Part shown: piece after piece, positions 22,524 to 33,064 of the stretch
Layout of the letters: every line of letters starts with the position of its first letter
How positions within the stretch are numbered: position 1 is the stretch's first letter
Assembly: GCF_002994745.2 (NCBI RefSeq)
Contig: NC_037092.1
Coordinates: 77,199,824 to 77,263,823 of the forward strand
Reading direction: 5' to 3'
From: Rosa chinensis
Lineage: Eukaryota > Streptophyta > Magnoliopsida > Rosales > Rosaceae
DNA: 64,000 nucleotides
Position numbers and translations under genes: made by a program
The notes under the pieces: model-generated
Told to the model about the DNA's origin: nothing
Databases searched by the model: none
What the model saw: only the letters and a program-made list of their open reading frames with translations

Positions 22524-23434
22524 CTGCACAGAAAATTAATAGATTCTATCATGCTGCTACGGCTTATTTCAATGTAACCAAAGATGACTATATCCAAATT
22601 CTTTTTGACTACCAAGAGGAACAATTAAGGCAGATGCCCAACTCCCACAACTAAGTCTAATAGTTCATTAATCTACCTTTACTCAACAATAGCCCACAAA
22701 TCTATACAATCATTTCACCCAAAATCAAACAAACATATTATTGTGAAGAACATGGAAGAGCAAAAAAGAAAAAGAGGGGCTCGAGTAAATGACCAATTGA
22801 TCAAAGTTGAGATCTACCAACTTGAAGGATACTTGAATAACGTCACCTAAAAACGATCCATCAAGCATCTAGGCATCCAATTGTTCAGACTAAACTAGGA
22901 CCAAAACTATGAAACAACATCCCATGCATAATAAATTCATACAAATATTCGCAATCATCCCTGCAAGAGCATAATCACACAAGTGATTTAAGAGTAACAC
23001 AAAACATACCAAAGGCATTGGGAATCTGGACGTCGAGCTCAGACATGAAAATTGCTTGATTCAGGCTTGCTAACTAGAATGCTCAGACATAGAACAAATT
23101 AGAAAACTGAGAAGCAAATTGAATCCACAACTAACAAACAAGAATCGCTAAGACTGAAATCGAATCCATATGAACAAATAAAAGCTAAGAAGCTGAGAAG
23201 CTAAGACTGAAAACAAATCCCAGTTAGAGGCTAATTGATAGTGTCATTACATTCTTGTTGTTTCTATATAAGAAAATTAAGCAAGTGCAAAGATATACAT
23301 TCACTAAGATAAAACAAGTACAGCAATTAGTGTGATATTGAGCCAGTGCAGATAAATGACAAATTGAAATAATGGAATTGATCCAAAACATCAGCTCATC
23401 AAAAAAAAGAACATGTAATCTAAGAAGTTCTCAC

Positions 23435-23578
23435 CACTCAATACACATCCATACCAAATAGAAGATCCTCTTCCCACTTGAACATCACCAACGATGGAGG
23501 CACTTGGGGCCACAAATGCATCCTTGTCAACAACAGGAGCTTTATCGAATACATTCATGAGAGTCCGATGCCTAGACA
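23435..23578 (-). pseudogene. Captured exon of a mitochondrial gamma-carbonic anhydrase
   Basis: A 144-nt exon with TTGTGCAG acceptor and GAGTG/GTGAGA donor reads SRHRTLMNVFDKAPVVDKD, AFVAPSASIVGDVQVGRGS, SIWYGCVLSG: the start of the left-handed beta-helix of plant complex I gamma-CA subunits. The metal-binding histidines lie in later exons and are absent. No stop or frameshift within the exon. Confidence 0.88.
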
Positions 23579-24114
23579 CTGCACAAAAGAACATCATCAC
23601 TACCATCTTTAATGCAAGGAAGAAGGCAAAACCAAAAAAAAAAAAAATCCTAAATGGCACAAATAAACTAGGAACAAGTTCTGCCTGGTAAAATCAGTGC
23701 ATGTTATAAATTTATCATTCTCAGTCGTCTAGTTCCTCCTTCTTATGAATTAAGAAACATATAGCTCAATGGTCATCCAATCAAAAACACGCCACCACTT
23801 CACCACCGCAAGGAAGAAGACCTAATGGCTTCCAATACTCAAAAAGCCATTCCCAAATTTTCTATATTTCACGATAAAGTCCATCTACAATTTTTGACAT
23901 TGAAACTATCTTCTATCACTTCTTCTGTAAATGCTAGATGGTAACGATCAAAGTACTATACTTCGGTAGATTATAATCCAATATTGAAGCACACTCCTAC
24001 ATTTAAGACATTATCAAATCTAAAGGATACACACTGGTCTAGCACAAACAGATAATCCAAAACGAAAAACGAATTGCAGAGATTGAAATCGAAACCCTAA
24101 TAAAGGATACACAC

Positions 24115-24149
24115 CGGTCGCGAGCATCGACAAGAAGAATCCATCGCAC
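24115..24149 (-). pseudogene. Captured exon 2 fragment of a SIS3-like RING E3 ligase
   Basis: After a CTTTGCAAG acceptor the frame reads (W)CDGFFLSMLAT, continuing the exon 1 fragment at 24232-24260; the plant SIS3 family reads WYDGFFLSMLATS here. Homology ends at the codon for T, followed by unrelated DNA that happens to supply a GT (G/GTGTGT). Confidence 0.78.
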
Positions 24150-24231
24150 CTTGCAAAGCAAAAAAAATCACAATTCGAAATCAGAAACCTGGCACAGTTA
24201 ACCTAGGCAGAGCAAGAAGAAAGGTACTGAC

Positions 24232-24480
24232 CATTTGAAATCGACGCCTCTGATGGTCATGGAGGTCGAGCTATGCACGAATCACTGCGAGTGAGATACA
24301 AGATCCGACAATACTCATTTGAGGAAGGAAATGCTTGAATCGGACGTCGATCTTTTGCGGACGGAGAGAGGTCGCCGGAAAAAGAGAGAGGCGGTGAGGG
24401 AGTAAACAGTGAACCACCACTGAGTCGGCGAGTCGGAGTCTTTGGACTCTGACTCTGAGATGAAATCAATTAGATCTCGA
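24232..24480 (-). pseudogene. Captured 5' end (leader and exon 1) of a SIS3-like E3 ligase gene
   Basis: The ATG at 24260 begins MTIRGVDFKW, followed by a donor (AAATG/GTCAGT) that splits the Trp codon, as expected if exon 2 starts with G. The upstream 24261-24480 is GC-richer, leader-like sequence. The family is a membrane RING E3 ligase involved in sugar response in Arabidopsis. The captured segment could supply a promoter or leader for the other captured exons downstream on this strand. Confidence 0.72.
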
Positions 24481-25199
24481 GAGAGAGGGCTTTGCTTCGA
24501 TATTCATCTGGAAAATACAAGCAGAGAACAAAAATGAGGAAAAATAATATTTTGAAAAAAAAAAAAATTAATACTTTATAACTCATTTACGACATGCTAA
24601 AAAAGCAAGTCGTAAAAAACTAATAAAATAACTCATTTACGACACACATATTGTGCACGCCGTTAATGAATAACTAAATTTACAACACACATAAGATGCA
24701 CGCTGTGAATGACCTGAATAAAGACATTCCAACGGCACAAGATGTGTGCCGTAAATAACAGTCTTTTACGGCACACGTCAAATGTGAGCCGTAAAATGTG
24801 TGCTGTAAAAGACTGATTTTGCTTTAGTGCACGAACTTTATCATACAACGGTACAAAATCTATTTCTGTTGTGTGAATAATGAAGCAAATTGAAAACCTT
24901 TTTTTTAGGAAGATATTGGACAACTGATTTAAGAAGTTTATGTTGTGTAATGGAGAGGCCTAGAATGGAGGGAAATGAGTACATAATTCCCTCCAAGAAC
25001 AAGCTCACCAAAATAGAATTTGAACTAAGCACACAATAGTTTTTTTTTACTTCTGTTGTCTGAGCATGGAAGCAAGTTGCACAGCGGAAAAGTTTTAGTT
25101 TGATGAAACCTATGTAGGCATGTACAGGCGGAAAATTTTCCCTCCCAGCCGGCTTTGTCATCATACACTCACACAACGATCACTTTTTTATCTGTTGTT

Positions 25200-26279
25200 G
25201 GAGAAACTTAAGACAAATTGAAGTCTCCCACCAAAAAACTTAATTGAAACCCGACAACCACTCTTATTACTCCTTTTCTTTTCCCCCAATTACATACTCC
25301 CCCCAAACCTGACAGTCACTCTTTCTCAACTCCTTCCAAAACAGCAAGCCACTATTACTCAAAACCAAATCCAAAACAGCCAGCAACCAAAGGGAAGATC
25401 TCTACTACGATTTTGATAACGATTTGGAAATCAAACCCGCTCTTACTCAAACCCTAGAAATCAAACCCATTTCTCTACTAAGAAGACCCTACTACGATTT
25501 GGATTTCGATACGAAGATCTTCAGGTTCTATTCGCATTCGCCTTGTTTCAGTTTTCTCTTGTTTTTCCAAATGAAAGAGTTAGTGATTGAGGGTTTGTTT
25601 TAGAGTTCGGTTCTGATGGTGGACTGAGGTTTACTCGTTCCTGCTTAATTTGGAATTTCTTTCCCCAAAAAGGTTTGTTCTTCTTCTTCTTCAGCTTTGG
25701 ATAATTTAAGTGGATTTGTGCAGATTTCGGTCTGTCTTGACCGTCAACCACCGACGGTCGACGTTACTTCGCCTGATAATTTAAGTGTCTCTCTTTCTCG
25801 GACTATTACTTTGCTGCTCGACTTTAACAAGAGCTGATTTCAGGTGTGCTTTACTTCTCTGGTGAAATTTGGGCTTTTTTTTCAAGAATGTGGTTGATGT
25901 TGTTTGCTGGTTATATTGTTGATGTTGTTTTTTTGCAAGAACTATGAAAAATCTTGAGTGAAAGACTGGGTTTATATTAAAATTGGAATATGATTGTTCA
26001 TGTTGTTTGCTGATTATATAAGATGGGGAATTCTATTGTTGCTTTTCTGTATTCCTTTGGTTAATGATGGTCGAAGCATGTATATGGTTGACTGAGCTTA
26101 GGTTGATTGGGTTCAATTGGGTTCAATTGAATTCATATGGTTCGATTTACGCTTGAGTTTAATTAAAATCACTTGAAATTGGTTGCTGCTAGGCAGATTG
26201 TTGATTGCTGGGTTTGGTCTTGGGTTATTGCTAAGTATTGTGGTTGTTTGTATTGTTATTATGGCTTGCATATATTGTT
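25200..26279 (+). other. Presumed leader/intron region of the large CACTA
   Basis: Between the sub-terminal repeats and the copia insertion lies C-rich leader-like sequence (CCCCCAAACC, AACCCTAGAAATC) passing into T-rich intron-like sequence. It resumes at 32770 after the copia element and leads to the first TNPD exon. No gene seen. Confidence 0.4.
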
Positions 26280-26284
26280 CTCTT

Positions 26285-26505
26285 TGTTTAAGTAAAACCC
26301 TAGTTTGTGTTTGGCCCAAACTCTAGATTACTTGACCTAGTGGTAATAGGGTTAAATTAGAAGGATCTAGATTCCTATTCAATGTATGATTACTTTCCTT
26401 GTATGATTGAGATTCTATGCATTGTAATCCTCTATATAAAGAGGCCCCTATTATCAATGAGAATACACAGTGATTTCCTCTCAATTTCAGTTTCTCTACA
26501 ACACA
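26285..26505 (+). repeat. 5' LTR of the copia element
   Basis: TGTTTAAGTAAAACCC to CTACAACA. Contains TATATAAAGAGG at about 26432 as TATA box, and GAGATTCTATGCATTG. Pairs with the 3' LTR at 32546. Confidence 0.9.
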
Positions 26506-27429
26506 TTATCATCACGAAGCCCTAACCCTGAAACAAATAGCCAAACCCTGATTCAAGAAGCTAAAAACCTTGAATCCGAATACAAAACCTTGAAGCCTTT
26601 TCTGCCTCCACCTCACACATTAAGAACTCGATTCCAGGAATCCAGAACCGGCGGCGGCACCCCAAGAACAGGCTAGAAACCCACCGAACCGGCCACCGGA
26701 AGCTCCATACAACTCACAGCAAATATTCCACCGGTTCACCATCTTCCGGACCTCTAATTTCCACTAAATTTTGATAGCAGAAGCCCATTGATCTGAAGTT
26801 TCAGGAACCGGAAGAAAAAGTTCAAAAACTGGCCTAAAAATACGTGAACCGGCCACCTGAGCATCTGCGTCTTGAACCGGCAGAAAAGAAGAAGAGAAGA
26901 AAAGAAAGAAAAAAAAAAGGGGAAAGGAAAAGAAGCCCAAGGCAGAGGCCCACTGACGCAGGCCCACTGCCACGTCAGCAGCAGGACCCACTGCCACGTC
27001 AGCCCTCCGGTTAACGACTTTTCCAGCCACTTTTTCTGACCACTTTTTCCGGTCAAATTTTCCGGCGACCTATTTTGAGGTATTTTTTACTAAACGTTCC
27101 CCTTTTTTTAGAGTTTTTAAATTTAATTTCTCTTCTTTTTCGGGACTTGCAACCTCCCTTCTTCTACCCCCCTTTCTTTATCATAGGGGAGACCAAATTA
27201 AGCCGAACTGTGGGGGTTCGTGCTCACTCCAAGCTTGGAGCTTGTAGAGTTCTCCAAACTTAGAGTTTGTTGAGATAAAACGATCGACCGCAAACATCAT
27301 TGTTTCAATCTAATCCAACCTCTCTTGGAATCGAATTTCTTGGAAGCGACTACGCTCATAAATTTTATTTGTTTTCGTGGTAGCCTTTTTCGCTTCGAAA
27401 CTAACCCTAATTTCTTGTTCTCTTTCAAG

Positions 27430-28487
27430 ATGAGTAACTTGAACAAATTGGACTTTGCTCCATTGGGAACAACTGGTTCTGAATATCACAGGTGGGTTCG
27501 TGATATCTGCCAGCATCTCAAGGCTGATGGAATCTTGGATACGATTCTCGAGCCTAGCCAGGATGTACTAACTGCTGAACAAGCTCAAGCTTTGGAAGCA
27601 AATAGAGCAGCCTTAGAGGCAAATAAGGCGAAAGCCATCATTCTAATGACTCGTCATATGGATAATTCGCTCCAGTACGAGTGTATGAATGAAGAAGACC
27701 CCAGAAGGCTGTGAGTCTCACTCGAAGATAGATTTGGCAACGTCCGTGACTCCCTGCTTTCTGACCTAGAAGTGAGATGGCATAGCCTCCGCTTCTGTGA
27801 TTTGAAGTCAGTTCTTGACTACAACTCGGAAGCACTTCACATTAAATCCTTAATGGAATTCTATGGTAAAGAGATCACAAATGCGATGTTGATTGAGAAG
27901 ACTATCTCTACTTTCCCCATCTCTGCATTGATGGTTGCTAAGAACTATCGAATCGATGTTACTGCAAGATGAATCACAAGGTTTCATGAGCTCATTGGAG
28001 CTATGAATGTCGCTGAAAAGCATGACAACATCCTTGTGAAGAACTATAATTCAAGATCCGTGGAAACAAAGCATATTCCGGAATCCAATTATAGTCGCGC
28101 CCCAAAGAGAGGGCGCCAAGAGTGAAACCCTAATCTTAGGAATACATTTGGATGTTCTGGTCCATATAATCGCTCTACTTGGGAAGCTAACGCCAAAATA
28201 GGCGAACACGGAACCGAAGAGGTAAACGTGGAAAGAGAGAGGGAGGCAACGCCTCTGGCCATGTTGGTGGCGCCACCAACACTAAGAGCCATCTAAATGA
28301 CGCTTTCAAAGCGCCTCAATCAATGGAGTTTGAGCAAAGAGATGTATGTTCTCGATGTGGAGTGTCTGATCATTGGGCACACATTTGTAGAGCTCGTGAA
28401 GAAATCGTCACCGCCTACAAAGCATATTGTGAAGCAAGAGAAGCTCACTATATGGAACAAGAAGATCAAGAAGATGATCTAGAGTGA
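27430..28487 (+). pseudogene. Copia gag relic
   Basis: Starts ATG at 27430 (MSNLNKLDFAPLGTTGSEYH), typical of copia gag N-termini (UBN2-like). In-frame stops occur at about 27712 and 27970. A CCHC zinc knuckle (CSRCGVSDHWAHIC) is readable at about 28348-28390, followed by an acidic C-terminus ending at 28485-28487. Gag would package the element RNA; this copy cannot make the full protein. Confidence 0.8.
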
Positions 28488-28869
28488 AGGGTTGAAGACT
28501 ACAAATCTGGCTGGGATTAATAGATCGCCAATTATGTTTAAGTCTTTATTTTTCCAAGAGATGTAATAGGCTATTGCCATATATTTTTGTAGTAAATGCC
28601 AATGGTTTAGTTTTTCTTCAAAGTAGGCTCACTCAAAGTAAGTGTGATGTCTAGGAAGGTTATGAGATTAGTGGTACTTAAGTGAGCCTTGCTCCACCGA
28701 CATCTCTCTACTCACCTGGTCACATTTATTTTGGAATTACCGAAAGAAGTTAGATGACTACCATTGTTTTGCATTAACTATCATTTTGGATTAGATTTTG
28801 TTTAGTCAAAGAGACAATGATGTAACTCCGTTGGCTTATGAATAAAATTTCAAATTCTTTATGACTCCA

Positions 28870-31800
28870 TTTTGATTCTGAGCATATGACTTTTGTGACT
28901 ATGATGGCTGGGCCATTAGTATTAATTCAAAGACATGGAATAGCCCAAGTTCCACTTGCCAAATGGCACCTTAATCACTGTCACAGAAACTCTCTACGCT
29001 CCTAAGACCAATCGCACCTATGAATAGCCAACGGATTCCATGCAAAAACTCATGTAGAGAATGGAAATGAGTTCCTTTGCAATACCTCTAATGATTGCGA
29101 ACAAAGGCGCATCTTAGAGAAGTTTATGTGTCTCTCTAGTGGATTCTATGTCACTATTTGAGCTATTAATCCAATAAAGTTATGAGAGAAGATCTTTTGA
29201 ATTTAGACACATATTGGTTTTGTCACGACAGGATAGATCATCCTAGTCATGATATGATGATCCGTCTACTAAAGACTTCACATGGACATCATTCCTTTCG
29301 AGCAAAACGAAGCATGAATCAAAAGTTGATTTCTGGACTAAGTGTCACTGATGCTGCTGCCTAGGGCACCGCCTCCGTCCACCACCAGCCTGGGGCTTGC
29401 ACAGTCCCTATCCATGACACCATGGATAGCGTCCATCATGGTGATGGTGCCCCAGGTGATGCTGCAATCATCAACATGCTTCAAATAGCGTTTCAGACGC
29501 TTAGGCCTAACCAAAATACTCATTGGTTGCTTCTAAAGCCTCTCGCTTGTTTTACAAAGCCCGTTCCTTAGGGAAATTAGGACTAAGACCGTCCTATGCA
29601 AAGGAAATGAACATACTCATTCTGTTCTTACATAGAATCCATGGGGATTCTATGGATTGATTCAACCAACTTGCGGACGCTTAAATATTTCATGATGTTG
29701 GTTGACACGCAAACATGCTGATCACGTGTTGTGCCATTGTCCACCTATAAATGCTGCTTATGCTACACTCCTAGCACATATCATATGACAACGGGCTCAC
29801 TCCCCGGATCATCCTATTCAGTCAATTGGATTTGACTATGCTAGAGAGTTTACATTGAAAGACTTTCGATGGATATTGCCATGGGACTGATGTTGGACAT
29901 CACATTCCGATGTACACACCTAAATGGTCTTGTGGAAATGACTACGATGGTAGTCCGGACATTGGTAATGCGCACCAATCTCCTTATATCCGCTTGGGGT
30001 GATGTAATATTGCATGCAGCCATGCTAATTCGTCTACGACCCACCGCCACTCAATGTACCTCTGCGTTACAGCTAGTGACTGGGTACAAGTATCGTACTT
30101 ACGCATATTTGAGTGAGCAATGTATGTGCCAATTGCGCCGCCACAATGCTCTATGATGGGTCCTTACAGACGAATGGGCAACTACGTTGGATTTGAGACT
30201 CCAACAATCGTCCGCCACTTAATGCCCTTGCAAGGCAATCTCATTACCGCTAGATTTGGGGGTTGTCACTTTGATGAGACAGTCTTCCCGTCGTTAGGGG
30301 GAGATAAGAACACGGATGTTCAGAAGGAACGACAGGAATTGTCGTGGCCTGTCCCCACTATGTCTCATCTCTATCCTTGTTAAAGTGACGAGATCACACA
30401 AATATGCTGCAAACAAGCCTGCAAGGAAAGACGTCCCTACCAGAGGACGTAGCACCACCCTACACAGAGGTAGACATGGCGCCAACGCCAAAGAGAGTGG
30501 CACTCTGGCGTTACAGGCCATGGCCCTAGCTAGGATGCATGGGAGGCCCGTAAGTTCGAAGGATGCTTTGGCACACTCCAATCCTTTGATCATCGACACT
30601 CAAAATCTGTCTCATGAGAATCTTCCGGGTTATGGTTATCGTTGGGGGACGCCTCAACGTCAGAATCTATTTTTGAGAATATAGAGCTCTATGAAAATTA
30701 CACTAGTGTATATGAGACGTGGGATAGAAACTCCATCATGATTGATGATGTAATCGAGCATTTCGTTGCGCGTGAGTTTGTTGAGTCTGATGATATCGAA
30801 CCACGCTTCATTGATGAATGAATGCCAACGTAGAGAAATCTGGCCTAAATGGAAAGATGCAATCTAGGTTAAGATGGATTCTCTAACGAAGAGGAAGGTT
30901 TTCGAGCTAGTGATGCCAACACCTCCTAACATAAAACCTATTGACTAATGGGTCTTCGTTAGAAAGCGTGATGAGAAAAAGATATGGCAATCTCGCCTTA
31001 TGGTGCAAGGCTTATGACAAAACGCCCTGGAATCGACTACGATGAGACATATTCTCTCGTAATGGATGTCATTGCACTCCACTACCCTGTCAGTTTGGTA
31101 GTTTCCAAATAACTGAACATGCAGCTTTCAAATGTGATCACTACGTATCTCTATAGGGATCTAGATACGGAATATACATGAAGGTTCATGGTGAACTTCA
31201 TTTACCCAAGTCAAGTGGCTCTAGACCACGGAGCGCGTTTACAAAGAGGTTGAAACGCTCGCTAAAATGACTACTTGATTGGGAGGGGATATGCCCATGC
31301 GTTTCCATAACAAGTTTCAGATTCCATCGCGGTTCATGTTGGACATGATCTTCATTAGAAGCCCTTAAAGAGTTAAGGGAAACCGCTGAACACTTCAAAT
31401 CCGAGTTTGAGATGGAGGATTTTGGGAGAACACGATTATGTCTCGGTTTGGAACTTGAGCATCGTGTTGATAGATGCTTAGGCATTTTGAAAAGGTCAAA
31501 CCTTCAAGTACCCTCATGATCGTTCTTAGTCTTGATCCTGAAAATGATCTTCTTCGTCTGAAGGATGATGACGAAGATGCGCTAGAGACAGAAGTGTCTT
31601 ACTTGAGTACAATAAACTCATTATTGTACTTAGCTCAATGCACAGGATCAGACATCTCATTTGCAGTGAACTTGTTAGCTAAGGTATAGCTCTGCGCCAA
31701 CGCAACGCCATTTTGATTGGTGTAAAAGACATCTTTCAGTACTTGAGATGTACGATTGATATAGGCTTGTTCTATCCATATAGAGAGATGATGGATTCGG

Positions 31801-32450
31801 ACCCATCCCACACCAGAAAAGCCGCCAACACTGGCCTGCGTTCTCTATCCCCATCCCAAAACGATATAAGTGGTTTGGAAGGTTTTGCTGATGCTGGGTA
31901 CCTCTCTGACCCACACAAAGGTCGCTCCCAAACTGGTTAAGTGTTCACCATGGGAAAAGACCGTGATATCTTAGAGGTCTACAAAACAGACCGTAGTCGC
32001 TATATCTTCGAACCATACAGAGATTATTGCTCTTCATGAAGTGTTCGTGAATGTTTATGGATTGGATCCATAATTACGCATGTTCGAACAAATTGTGGTT
32101 TGAAGTCTACCACAAGATGAGCCTACAAGCATTTAGGATAATGCTGTTCGTTTTGAACAAATGAAGCTAGGCCACATCAAAAGCGACAACACCAAGTATA
32201 ATCAGCAACAACAGACTCTGCTCAAATACCAAAGTGAACTAGGTTCGATCTGAGGATAATGTGGCAGACTTGTTTACTAAGTCATTGCCCAAATCCACGT
32301 TCGAGAAACATGTGGCAAGAATTGGCTTGCGGAAATTATCTAAACTCTCATTATAGTAGTCATCAGGGGGAGACGCAGACATCAGTGGGAGATGTCTATA
32401 TGTTCACCTCGAAACGTGAAGGGTGTGTTGTGCTCTTTTCCCCCTTCGAC
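28870..32450 (+). pseudogene. Copia pol relic (integrase, reverse transcriptase, RNase H)
   Basis: Pieces in several frames: the pre-integrase block (CHDRIDHPSHDMMIRLLK, about 29215-29275), the integrase C-terminal block (YVGFETPTIVRHLMPL and FGGCHFDETVFPSLGGDK, about 30185-30310), reverse-transcriptase pieces near 30840-31130 (KMDSLTKRKVFEL), and the RNase H end near 32250 (a NVADLFTKSLP-like reading). Numerous stops and frameshifts. A protease region was not recognised. Confidence 0.75.
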
Positions 32451-32545
32451 TGAGATTATTTTTGTCCCACTGGGTTTTTGTTACTCGGCAAGGTTTTTAA
32501 CGAGGCAACGAGAGAAGCACCGCGTTTGGGCAACACAAGGGGGAG

Positions 32546-32764
32546 TGTTCAAGTAAAACCCTAGTTTGTGTTTGGCCTAAACTCTAGGTTACTTGACCTA
32601 GTGGTACTAGGGTTTAATTAGAAGGATCTAGATTCCTATTCAATGTACGATTACTTTCCTTGTATGATTGAGATTCTATGCATTGTAATCCTCTATATAA
32701 AGAGGCCTCTATTATCAATGAGAATACACAGCGATTTCCTCTCAATTTCAATTTCTCTACAACA
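32546..32764 (+). repeat. 3' LTR of the copia element
   Basis: TGTTCAAGTAAAACCC to CTACAACA, preceded by the polypurine tract and followed by the CTCTT target duplication. Confidence 0.9.
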
Positions 32765-33064
32765 CTCTTTTATTTAATTTTTTTTTTTTGGGATTTGTTC
32801 TTCTATACTGAAGGTATATTGGATAAAACATAATCTTGGATTGGTAGCTGTTTCAGCCCATTGCACACCGAGATTCCCTGTTCTAGTACCTATCAGTTTA
32901 AAGTTAACAAAAAAAATTAATATTGTGTTTTCCTGTTTGTGTTCCTGTTGAGCAGATCATTCATTAAGTTTGTTGTCTTGTTTCATTTTCTGTTTGTGCA
33001 TAGTATAGATGGATAGAACATGGATGGTTGCTGATAGGAGATCTGTCAATATAAGTTAGGGGTA

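Larger units (their letters stand above)
18537..24829 (-). mobile_element. Gene-fragment-carrying CACTA (Pack-CACTA) element
   Basis: The left end CACTACAACAAAACTGGTC and right end GACTGATTTTGCTTTAGTG are inverted repeats starting and ending CACTA/TAGTG. Sub-terminal copies of GTGYCGTAAA and its complement crowd both ends (18555-18660, 21049-21160, 24590-24800), diagnostic of CACTA (En/Spm) elements. Flanking trinucleotides are CTC and CAC, an imperfect TSD. No transposase is present. Instead the right half holds exon fragments of three unrelated genes, all on the minus strand (24260-22438), with splice sites preserved. A 2.4 kb solo LTR sits in the left sub-terminal region. Mobilised in trans, presumably by a related autonomous element; the neighbouring large CACTA has different sub-terminal repeats. 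Confidence 0.85.
26280..32769 (+). mobile_element. Ty1/copia LTR retrotransposon, degenerate, with 5-bp TSD
   Basis: LTRs at 26285-26505 (221 bp) and 32546-32764 (219 bp) both start TGTT and end CTACAACA. The TSD is CTCTT at 26280-26284 and 32765-32769. The LTRs differ by about nine substitutions and a 2-bp indel, roughly 4 percent. After the 5' LTR comes TTATCATCACGAAGC, a likely primer-binding site of the type seen in plant copia elements; before the 3' LTR is the polypurine tract AAGGGGGAG. Order gag, integrase, reverse transcriptase, RNase H marks copia. Many stops and frameshifts: dead. Confidence 0.92.

Noticed and set aside
24257..24469. 70-aa minus-strand protein MISSQSQSPKTPTRR...
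   Set aside because: It overlaps the leader of the captured SIS3 fragment in another frame; the ATG of MTIRGVDFKW is the homologous start.
18530..24830. Two separate small elements instead of one Pack-CACTA
   Set aside because: Both ends carry the same TIR and sub-terminal repeat type in inverted orientation, and the solo LTR TSD restores continuity.
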